Of a stretch of 64,000 bases of DNA, positions 55,632 to 64,000 are shown piece after piece (the stretch's first letter is position 1; each line of letters opens with the position of its first letter). Source of the DNA: Dipteris shenzhenensis (Eukaryota > Polypodiophyta > Polypodiopsida > Gleicheniales); NCBI GenBank assembly GCA_047967505.1, contig CM106540.1, one strand, 5' to 3'. The translations under genes were made by a program, and so were the position numbers. A model generated the notes under the pieces. That model saw nothing but the letters and a program-made list of their open reading frames with translations. It searched no databases and was not told the origin of the DNA.

Positions 55632-58502
55632 ATGTCTTCATGTTCAACAAGTAGCTCCAGTGAGGATGAATCCCTCCATATCCACCATCGCGAAATGTGG
55701 TTGGAGCAAAAAATCAAATGTCTATGTGATTGATGTCACGGAAACATGCATCGTGCACGCAGGATTACACTCAATCATATCTCAAAGTATGGAGAATGGG
55801 ATGTGATTGTAAACAGGGTAAGGGTTTGTAAGTTAAGGTTGATTGAGATACCTATGGGTGTTCATATGTTTGAGTTATGATCCCGTTTTAATTTGATACA
55901 GGATGCAGTGCCACACCCGCATATGTTCCCCTATGCTCGCCATGAGGAGATGAAGCGTCGGCGATATGAGGTGGGATCTTCAGGAGGGACCATTAGAATG
56001 CATGGAGTGATGGTGATAGTAGCCCTCCGCCATTACCTCATGAAGCCGTGGAGGAGGAGGTGTTTGATGATATGGTGCAGGATTTATATGTCCATCAAGG
56101 GAGGGATGATAGCATGGAGCAGGATGATCTTTTTACTGCAGCATCGACTCCACTGTTTGAGGGGTGCACATTCTCTATTCTATGTGCCTCCCTTGAGTTA
56201 CTAAACTTGCAAACCATCTATAGATGGAGCAATGCAGGGTCAATTACTCGAATGATTTTCCTCATTTATGGTCTTCACGTGCAGGCTATTGTGTAAAATG
56301 CTTCCAAGGGAGAATAAACTACCGACCTCAAGAGATATGGCAAGGCAACATGTGACCTCTCTTGGAGGATTAGATTACAAGCGCATCCATGCATGTGTCA
56401 ACGATTGCATTTTGTTTTGTGGACTACATAAGGATGCAAGAGAGTGTCCTACTTGTGGAGAGGCAAGATATAGAGCAGATCTCAAAACCTTGGACGTGCC
56501 TCAAGAGAGACCAAATGGGCGTGTTTTTTTACCTCGTGCACCGTGGATGTTATCAAAGCTAGAGATGGCGACGGTGAAGCATGCTATTATTACAATTCGT
56601 ACTCCCACTGGATGCATGAGGTGTTTGAAGGGAGCCTTTACAAAGAGCAAGAAAAGAGGTGTAGAGCAATTATATGGCTTGAAATCTCATGATTGGCACA
56701 AGATGCTCCAAGTAAGTATTTTATGTGCATAATATCTTTTTCCTTTCAAATTTGTGAGTGAATAGCTATAAGCAACTAATCAACCACCTCCTCGCGGGTT
56801 CAGTTCATACTACCTACTAGCATTTCACGTAGTGCATCGAAGGATGTGAAAGATTGTATTTACAAGATGGGCGAGCTTGTGAGGTACTTTACATGATACA
56901 AAATATGATGCGTATCAATGCTCCGTGCAAGTTTGAATGCATATTGCTAATATGCTGTACTTTTTCATTTCTAGGTATGTGAGCTCAAAGGAAATAGATC
57001 CCACCACACTTGAGAGAGGTGGTTTGTTTAGTGGAGGAGACATTTCCACGTTCTATTCTCACAAGCCAACTACATCTCATAGTGCATTTGGTGGATGAGA
57101 TTGCTATATGCGGTACTATACATGCACGATGGTTGTTCTTCCTGGAGCGCTTCATGAAGACCTTGAAGGGCTTCGTGAGACAAAATGCAAGACTCGAAGG
57201 TAGCATGGCCGAGGGTTAGTTGGTACAAGAGTCACTTGTATATATTTCTGAGTTTCTTGTTGATGTGGATAGCTCTCTCCCACGACTATGGAGAGATGAT
57301 GAAGACCTAAGGATGACCTCTATTGTGCCTCAAGGGAAAGGATGCAACAAAGTAATAGACACGGAGTTGCATAATAGTATCAACCTCTTTTGCGTGCTTA
57401 ATAGTGATTTGATGAAAAGATGGGTGACAAGATACAAGGATGCAAAGGCAAGAAGACAAGAAGAAAGGGCCCTCTTTCGTACACACCACGGATCTTGTGT
57501 GCCATACCCTCAGTATCTAAGAGCACTTCCAAAGGATATTCATGTGGATTGGCTACTTGATGAAATGGAGAAAGCAGAGAAAGATGAGGGGATGCATATC
57601 ACAATGGAAGAATGGGAGTATGCTAGGGGATGCATGAGCAAGGTTAGTATATAGAATGTTATGCATAAGTTAGGAGCTTTCAATAATTTAGATTGCTTAT
57701 TTAATTGATTTTTTCTTGGTGTAGTGCACTATGTTCAATGCTATATGGTGTGAGGGCAAGCATTTTCGAACACAACGGATTGATGATAAGAGAAACACAC
57801 AAGATTGTGGCGTCATTGCTAGCTTTGAGGGAGCCAATGGAGCCATGGATGATTATTGTGGCATAATCCAAGATATTATTATGCTTGACTTTCGATGCTT
57901 CTTTGTGTATGTTTTGGATGTAAAGTGGTTTAAGGACGTGGTGGAAAGAGGCCCTCATGCAACAATCAAACGCCATGCAAGTGGCTTTGTAACTAGACTC
58001 CACAAAGTTTTGGAAAAGTAGGAAGGCCCACACTAGTACTACCGCAACAATGTGAACAGGTACTGTGCACACATATAAAAATACTCGCTTTTAAATATTT
58101 GATGCAAGAAAAGTAACATGATTGTATTTGTGTTTGAATTAGGTTGTCTATCAACCAATGGTGGATAATAATAGATGGTGGCATGCCATACCTATTATGC
58201 CATGTTCCAAAGTGATGTATAGTACATTTACTAATATGGAGCGTATGGAGGATGATCATGGCCATGGACGTGATGATGACCGTGATACGAGAGAGGAGGA
58301 TGATCATGAGATAGGAGATACAGATATTGAGGCCATTGCCCATGAGGACGAGCCTACCATTCGAGATGCTGATTTCGATGAGCACATGAGTGGCACAAGT
58401 AGTAGTGGGTTGAATGTATTTGTAGATCTAAACACTTGTTTGGATTTTGAAGTAGATAGTTTGGCAAGGGTTGATCTCATTGAGGATGAGATTGAACCGT
58501 AA
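55632..58502 (+). pseudogene. CACTA-2 TNP2 transposase with deleted catalytic core
   Basis: The first exon (from ATG 55632, MSSCSTSSSSEDESL) matches the CACTA-1 N-terminal Cys/His exon. The next (about 55900-56270) has EVFDDMVQDLYVHQGRD and PLFEGCTFSILCASLELLNL. Then MLPRENKLPTSRDMARQHV and IHACVNDCILF (56290-56480) follow as in TNP2. After RADLKTLDVPQERP the sequence jumps to LPRAPWMLSKL, skipping the region with the DG-NP and D-MHI-KNV catalytic motifs present in CACTA-1, a loss of roughly 200-300 codons. DUF4218 (57010-57654, with TIHARWLFFLERFMKTLKGF and a TAG at 57217), DUF4216 (57731-58021) and an acidic C-terminal exon (58143-58502) are retained. Confidence 0.8.
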
Positions 58503-58945
58503 CACCATAATTGATATTGGCAAAACTATTTTACATATTGTCTCATTCTCCTCATCTCACTTAATTCTTGTATATGTGGGCTTGCAAAAAATTATGTGCT
58601 TTGGTAATCATGGGCAATGTTTGGAAAGCAATGATGTACACCAAAATCTCACTTTCTGTATTCTCCGGTTTGCGTCTATCTACGCGTCTAAATGTGCGTC
58701 TGATTCTCAGTGTAAACGCGCAAATAAACGCACTAATACACGCGCAAATAGACGCGCTAATAAATGCAATGTTAGATGGGCCCGTATTTTCTCAGTTTAG
58801 ACGCGCATGTAGACGCGGTAATTTACACGCAAATAGACGAGCATTTAGATGCGCCCATAATTCCTCTACTAAAGCAACGCCTATAGACGCGCTCGTTATT
58901 TTGCGCGTCTACCAAGCGCGTCTATAGTTGCTTTGTGTTGTTGTG
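58503..58945. repeat. CACTA-2 3' end with subterminal repeats
   Basis: At least twelve GCGTCTA / TAGACGCG units in mixed orientation lie at 58670-58925, followed by the terminus. 58503-58660 is AT-rich 3' flank without a gene. Confidence 0.82.
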
Positions 58946-59039
58946 ACACTAGGATATTAATTGCCATCAGTGCGATAATTTGCTTCTATTATTACAATAT
59001 GAATGTCATATGATTCATTTGTTTAGGATTTAGGATTTG

Positions 59040-59490
59040 TTTACAATTCATTCATTTAGGAGCTCTTTCATTTGAATCATTTGGATCTAAGATGTGGTAT
59101 GTGGTCCAAATTGCTCCTCGAAGGAAACATATTTTTAAAGATAGGGATTTGGATATAGAGATGGCACCGCCAATAGATCCAAATAATGATGCCGATGGAT
59201 CTAGGAAAGAGGATGAAGATGACGATACGAGCCAAGAAGAAGGTGGCAATATGACACTGTAATGGAGGAAGGTGGAGATCACAACATTGGGGAAGAAGAG
59301 GGAGAATTAGAGGGTGATCAACTAGAGGATCAAGTCTTAGGTAGACATACAATAGAGGATGATGATATAGGTGATCAACTAGAGGATCAAGTCTTAGGAG
59401 ACATACAATAGAGGATGATGATATGGGTGATCAATTGTATGTAAACCTAGAGATAGACTTATTTGGCATGCAAGACCTAGTCCAAGGCTA
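59040..59490 (+). pseudogene. CACTA-3 TNP2 C-terminal exon fragment
   Basis: A WYVVQIAPRRKHIFKDRDLD-like start (about 59095) followed by acidic Asp/Glu-rich sequence matches the last TNP2 exon of CACTA-1 (11520-11924, with IRVAP and EIFEDRDV). It is broken by a frameshift near 59255. A 60-base direct repeat (GATCAACTAGAGGATCAAGT at about 59317 and 59372) lies inside it. The rest of the gene is not in the window. Sequence divergence and a different downstream motif show a third CACTA family. Confidence 0.6.
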
Positions 59491-59744
59491 AGCCATTGAT
59501 GTAAGTGCTACTGATTGACTATTTTGACATCGAGAGGGTTCCTATCTTTGGCCCTCTCATTTTTATAGTGGCATTTTATACATTTGTATGTTAAGTTTAC
59601 CATCAATATATGAGTGTTCTGATCTCAATTTTGGTGTACATACTCTTATATTTTCTATCTTTTAAATGAATAAACTTGTGGTCAAAAATTATTTTGGGTC
59701 CCCTTGGAAACAACGTTCTGTAAAAATGTCCATATGGAAAATTT

Positions 59745-59895
59745 AACCCAGAGTCGGTATCAATGATGGTGACAAAGTCGGTGCAGGTGTCGGTATTTTA
59801 GTCGGTATAGACGTCAATATATATAGAAGCCTATACCAACTAACATACCGACACCTATACCAACTTTGTCACCGTCCTTGATACCGACACCTCCA
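59745..59895. repeat. GTCGGTAT / ATACCGAC inverted repeats (CACTA-3 subterminal motif)
   Basis: Four GTCGGT units in plus orientation (59751-59812) are followed by four ACCGACA/ACCGTCC units in the opposite orientation (59845-59890), giving a large imperfect palindrome. Its position after a TNP2 last exon suggests the 3' subterminal array of CACTA-3. No terminal CACTA sequence follows, so the end is degraded. Confidence 0.6.
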
Positions 59896-61050
59896 CTTGC
59901 CTACGAGCTGCCATATCTACAATTTTTACACCCGTGCCTTCGAGATGTCGGATTTGAGACCTAAGATACCCCATGTGTATGCAATTAATTTGAAATCAGG
60001 CTTCAAGGAACATGCACATGTGAAATCGAGCCTCGATGATTAGAAGACAAATGCGTGATTTTAATGCCATAGCCATGAAACCTTTTGATGTGAAAGCCTA
60101 TAAATACCTCCACCGCCTTTTTGACATTTTCTTCTCAATACATTGGATGCAAGACCTCATTTTGAGACCTACATGCATATGTGAGACTGAATTGGACCTT
60201 ATAAGAGGATTTTTATTTGGTCAAAATTTAAAAAGCTTGTGCATACATTATGTCTCCTTAGTTATATTGATGTTATTTACCTTTACTTATTTTGAGCTAT
60301 AACTATATTTTAAAATATTAAAGAGTTGAGTGTTACATTTGAAAATATTCAAAAGACTTCCACATTGTCAATAATTTTAAGCCTCTGCATAAAAGATCAC
60401 TAGTGAATTTCCTATGTTAGAAGTCATGAGATTACACCTACTCAATTATTGTTGAAGATTTATTCCGAGTTATAATTTTATCATTATTTTAGTAAAATAA
60501 AAAATTTGAGTTGTACTTTCATCTTAGAAAATATGAGATAATTGAGACTTTCATTTCAACATCAATTGAGTTGTACTTTTATCTTACAAAATATGAGATA
60601 ATTGAGACTGTCATTTCAATATCATTTGACAATTTGACATTGGACAATTCACAAGGACATTATTTATTGTCCTTAAAATTTTTTTTCAAAGTCTCTTAAC
60701 ATTTTGTGATATACAAAAGAAATACAATAGTGTTTTACGAGCTGAATCAAGATAATTACCTTATATTATATATCTTATAAAAATGAGAACATGTTGGCTT
60801 AAATGTTTTAATATTCTCTTTTTTTAAAATGTAAAAAGTTTCCCTACATTGAGAATACAATGTTTTTACTTAGTTCTTAGATAAACTTTAGGTGCTTGCA
60901 ATTTATTACATAGGAAAGGAAACATTCTTGCTGATTTGTTACATCATGGCCTCACTTGTTATATAGTCGCTTATAAAAATTCACATTTGTTAGATAGCGA
61001 TAAAGAGCAGAAAATCCTTTTCGTACCTAGTTAAATTTCCTAGTTTGAAT
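59896..61050. other. AT-rich intergenic sequence with a 60-bp tandem duplication
   Basis: No gene is convincing here. A 60 bp unit (TTGAGTTGTACTTTCATCTT, then ATAATTGAGACT) is duplicated at about 60506-60565 and 60566-60625. Isolated AGTCGCTTATAA and TAGATAGCGATAA sequences near 60965-61005 recall the CACTA-1 motif but form no array. Confidence 0.5.
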
Positions 61051-61062
61051 TTACTATATAGG

Positions 61063-61072
61063 TGTAGACTCC
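61063..61072 (+). promoter_or_regulatory. Candidate TATA box of the DUF4220 gene
   Basis: ACTATATAGG lies about 215 bases upstream of the ATG at 61283, a plausible distance for a TATA box plus a 5' UTR of about 180 bases. A small upstream ORF (61134-61337) overlaps the main start in another frame and could lower translation. Confidence 0.4.
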
Positions 61073-61282
61073 GGTTGGTGAAGCAAACTTGAAAAGGAAG
61101 GGCTAAGCCGAACCGAAAGTAGAGCATCTACGGATGATTACGAGATTAAGCAAAGAGGAGGATGAGTACAGCGTGTTCATCACTTTGTTTGTGCGATTCA
61201 CGTTTGGGCATCTGCGGCCGGAGCGAACAATAACCAGGAGGAAGGCCATTTATGCTGTCCTTCATCGATCTCCAGTCCAGCC

Positions 61283-63391
61283 ATGGCTATCTGTGATACT
61301 TCCGTTTCAGACGGATCGTTTTTCGCCGTCTTGCTAAACATCTGGGCGAACTTGAAAATCACCATCCTCATTCTCGTCACCATGTCGCTACAGGCTGTAC
61401 TGGTGCTGGGAGGATTCTTCAGAAAGCGCACGCTCAACCCGTTTTTTCATGCCGGAATGTGGGTTGCCTACTTGGGCGTAGACGTTGCAGCCGCATATGT
61501 GTTGGGCCTCATGTTGGGTTCTGGATGCGACAATGTCTTCTCGTTGTGGGCGCCCTTGGTGCTCTATCATCTTGGCGCACCCGACGCCATCAACGCTTAC
61601 TCCCCAGCGGATAACGAGATGTGGCGTCGATCTGCTTTCAAGATGGTGTTGGAGGCTGTGGCGGCTGCGTGCATAATTAGCAGGTCTGCTCGTTGCCATA
61701 GGTACATGTCCGTCGGCGTCCTGCTTTTCATTCTGGGAACGTTCAAATATGTAGAGAAGGTGTACGCTATGCGGTGCGGAAGCGCAGGGCAAGTACTGAT
61801 ATCTGCGCGCCCTATATACAACTACATGGCGTCGAAGGAGCAAAGAAAGCTGGTGGTTGCTGGCGACTTGGAGTGTTATGACAAAGTTCACAACAAATGG
61901 GAAATTACTGGGTCGAAGATGGTGACTTACGCCGACATCTGCGGAAACGACGATCTCAAAGACGTCAAAGATGTGTGCCTCGCCTTTGCCCTCTTCAAGA
62001 TTTACAGGAGACGCCTCACCAATTTGCGTATACACCAGAAAGACTCCGACTACGAGGAGGTGAAAAGAATTCTTCTTCCAGAAGAGCCGCAGCAGGAAAA
62101 GGTCTTGGAGCTGATGGACCTGGAGCTCAGTTTCATATTCGACGGGGTGTTTAGCAAAGCCGCAGCAGGCAGGTGGTATCAAGGAATCGGGGTGGCGAGT
62201 AGGGTTGTGAGTGTGGCGTTTCTTTTGATGATTTTCTTTGGTCTCGTAGCTGGTGACGTGATGCATGTGAGCTGTAAGTGGAGCAGCGTAGGAGCCTTCG
62301 GCCAAGTGCAAGCGTTGACGTACCTGCTAGTGTTGGTGGCCCTGTTGCTAGAGTGCTTGCAGCTCCACAAACTCTTCAAGTCGAATTGGCTGCGGGTGTG
62401 GCTGGCGTGCACATACATCACAGAGCAGCGCCTCATTGTTGAAAGCAGCACAGACGTTAGAGGTTTCCGGAAGAGCTTCCACATTTTTAACGCGAAGGCC
62501 ATAGTTGCGAGCCTTCGCTACATCGGAAGGCCCAAGGAAACTCACTGGCGCTGCAGGATCGAGCAGCGCTCCATCGTGGTCGATTGCTTGAGTTCGGTGT
62601 GCATGCATCACCTAATTCTGTTTGAAATCGAGACGTTGCGTAAGGTAAAAGAGACGCGGGAAGCCATCTCTCATCTTGCCCTCGTCGACGTGCACACGCT
62701 GCAGGATTACTTGATCTCGAAGATGACGGAGAGGTTCAGAGGCAAGAAGGACCTTGCTCGCGAAAGGGAGAAAATTGCACATAGCTTACCCACGTTCGAC
62801 GCCTCACCATCACAAGCAGGCCAATTATTCCCCAGCTCCGGGTCGGGCTTGGAGGAGGCTGTTGTGCACTGGCACCTGGTCACCAGCGTCTGTGAGATGG
62901 ACCTAATTGCTGATGAGCCGAGGATGAAAACCCCCGTCCATCTCTCAAAGGATACTAGAGTGAGCATTTGGCTGTCGAGGTACTGCCTGCACCTCATGCT
63001 CAAGCGGCCCAAGCTTATGCCCGAGGATCCGGACCTCGCCACAAGCCTCTACAATCGCCTCAAAGAGAAGCTGAAGGCGATGTGCACTGCGAATCCTGAA
63101 CGCATCAATGCAGCTCTGTTGCGAGATTACAAAACCGGGGACGACATAAGCACAGAATCCGTGGATCCTGCCATAAACTATGGCCGATACCTGCTACGGG
63201 TGAAGAAGGCGACTATGTGGGAGACGGTGGCAAAGGGGTGGGTGGACATATTGATCTACATAGCCATCGCTGAGAATGCCACTCCGCACACGGAGCAGAT
63301 GGCAAGAGGAGGAGAGCTGCTGACGCTCTTATGGATGTTACTTGGGCACCTCGGTTTTGGACAGAATGTAGGTCCCCAAGGAATAGTATAA
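61283..63391 (+). CDS. DUF4220/DUF594 membrane protein
   Basis: This is an intact single-exon gene of 702 residues. Four or so hydrophobic segments lie in the first 180 residues (for example ITILILVTMSLQAVLVLGG, residues about 26-44, and WVAYLGVDVAAAYVLGLML), matching the DUF4220 domain. Two more lie at about 308-330 and 345-365. The C-terminal third has the DUF594 signatures VVHWHLVTSVC (about 530), WLSRYCLHLMLKRPKLMP (about 565) and GWVDILIYIAIAENATPHTEQMARGGELLTLLWMLL-type sequence, here given in parts. Family members are plant membrane proteins of unknown biochemical function, usually intronless and clustered. The gene is clearly more GC-rich than the transposon region. The first ATG in frame is used. 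Confidence 0.92.
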   Translation: MAICDTSVSDGSFFAVLLNIWANLKITILILVTMSLQAVLVLGGFFRKRTLNPFFHAGMWVAYLGVDVAAAYVLGLMLGSGCDNVFSLWAPLVLYHLGAPDAINAYSPADNEMWRRSAFKMVLEAVAAACIISRSARCHRYMSVGVLLFILGTFKYVEKVYAMRCGSAGQVLISARPIYNYMASKEQRKLVVAGDLECYDKVHNKWEITGSKMVTYADICGNDDLKDVKDVCLAFALFKIYRRRLTNLRIHQKDSDYEEVKRILLPEEPQQEKVLELMDLELSFIFDGVFSKAAAGRWYQGIGVASRVVSVAFLLMIFFGLVAGDVMHVSCKWSSVGAFGQVQALTYLLVLVALLLECLQLHKLFKSNWLRVWLACTYITEQRLIVESSTDVRGFRKSFHIFNAKAIVASLRYIGRPKETHWRCRIEQRSIVVDCLSSVCMHHLILFEIETLRKVKETREAISHLALVDVHTLQDYLISKMTERFRGKKDLAREREKIAHSLPTFDASPSQAGQLFPSSGSGLEEAVVHWHLVTSVCEMDLIADEPRMKTPVHLSKDTRVSIWLSRYCLHLMLKRPKLMPEDPDLATSLYNRLKEKLKAMCTANPERINAALLRDYKTGDDISTESVDPAINYGRYLLRVKKATMWETVAKGWVDILIYIAIAENATPHTEQMARGGELLTLLWMLLGHLGFGQNVGPQGIV

Positions 63392-63679
63392 TCAATAATA
63401 CGACACGTTGGTCACAAGATTTGGCTGTGAATGTAATTTCTCCTTGCAAAAAACTATTTTGAAAGGATCTAGCAACATTTTCCTTAGGAGAGGGTTGGTC
63501 CTATCCTAACAGAATATATTTCAATGGGATGCTACCACGTACAGTTGTCTACCCAGAAATACCCATTGGAATCAAAAGAGCAATGAAAATAGATATTTCT
63601 AGGATTGATGATTCCAATAGTTCTAATCTGACAAAGTTCTGCGTTACATATATGTCAGCTCATCTGGTAGAATGAGATG

Positions 63680-63948
63680 AACTACTCACCCACCACACAT
63701 TCCGCCTCGGTCACCAATAGTGACAATATCTCCTTGCAACATGCAATTTGAAATTCGAGAAATGTTGAACTTCCCATATGGCAATGCAGCAAAGTGTTAT
63801 ACAATTTGAATTGTGTTCTTGATATCAAATCCATCCTGCACCATTGATCGTTATTAGCAGTGTAACCCAATCCAGTCCCAACTTCCTGAAACTTAATGGC
63901 AGCTTGAACAGCTTGGAATGTCATCCCAAAATTACTTGGCCTTTTCAA
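63680..63948 (-). pseudogene. Degenerate copia RNase H fragment
   Basis: A minus-strand frame with GLGYTANNDQWCR and LSLLVTEAECVVGE resembles the copia RNase H (G-Y-T/D-D and S-L-S-T-x-E-A-E-Y blocks) in the right order and spacing, but is highly diverged. It is probably the edge of another decayed element continuing past the window. 63392-63680 has no gene. Confidence 0.4.
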
Positions 63949-64000
63949 TCTTCCTCATTCTAAAAGTTCTGCTTTTAGCATTCCTTTGGGTACCGGGAGC

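Larger units (their letters stand above)
52728..58945 (+). mobile_element. CACTA-2 element, non-autonomous
   Basis: The ends are CACAACAAGACAAAGCACC on the left and, reverse-complemented on the right, CACAACAACACAAAGCAAC, followed by ATAGAYG in both. The target duplication is ACA (52725-52727 and 58946-58948). The element is 6218 bp. It has divergent ORF1 (minus) and TNP2 (plus) genes, like CACTA-1, but a different subterminal motif (GCGTCTATAGACGC). The TNP2 catalytic core is deleted, so it would need a helper. It lies 27 bp right of the CACTA-1a terminus, in the flanking repeat also seen at 5165-5345. Confidence 0.88.

Noticed and set aside
61388-62311. 307-codon minus-strand frame inside the DUF4220 gene
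   Set aside because: It is a shadow of the GC-rich plus-strand gene, whose domain content is clear.

Overview
The window is a stretch of a land-plant nuclear genome, identified by CACTA (En/Spm) elements with TNP2-type transposases, a Ty1/copia element with an initiator-tRNA-Met primer site, a Ty3/gypsy element, and one intact single-exon DUF4220/DUF594 gene at the right edge. I cannot name the species. Almost everything from about 5.3 to 59.5 kb is transposons nested in transposons; the only gene that looks like an ordinary intact host gene is at 61283-63391.

Layout: 1-39 is a gap. 40-2000 is GA-rich minisatellite. 2206-4151 holds a broken gene and a small ORF I do not recognise, with CT-rich repeats. 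5346-52700 is one compound block. The outer element is CACTA-1a (its transposase gene at 7869-11924, its 3' end at 52294-52700). A sister copy, CACTA-1b, sits inside its 3' region in the opposite orientation (11952-52290, target duplication TGA). CACTA-1b in turn carries two insertions. One is a 10.9 kb terminal-inverted-repeat element at 15456-26352 that I cannot assign to a known plant superfamily. The other is a 21.9 kb Ty3/gypsy element at 30171-52037 (target duplication CTTGC), which itself carries a 5.7 kb copia element at 33348-39033 (target duplication GAAGG) inserted just before its gag zinc knuckles. To the right lie CACTA-2 (52728-58945, target duplication ACA) and a fragment of a third CACTA family (59040-59900). 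The host DUF4220 gene and a degenerate copia RNase H remnant close the window.

The CACTA elements share a plan: a TNP2 transposase gene and a second gene (ORF1) are divergent, separated by a repeat-rich spacer, and the ends carry family-specific short palindromes that probably bind the ORF1 product. The unassigned 10.9 kb element has a parallel but distinct design: gene 1 (plus, with a plausible D-D-E transposase core) converges on gene 2 (minus); a 3 kb central control region with six constant-length 67-68 bp palindromic modules and duplicated G-box promoters separates gene 2 from gene 4 (plus), which starts with a histone-H3-like tail; gene 4 converges on gene 3 (minus). This element is the best candidate here for an undescribed system.

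Most transposon genes are dead through single in-frame stops, mainly TAG or TGA where CAG, CGA or TGG would be expected, which fits cytosine methylation followed by deamination in a silenced region. All identifications rest on reading motifs and repeats by eye; no database search was possible.
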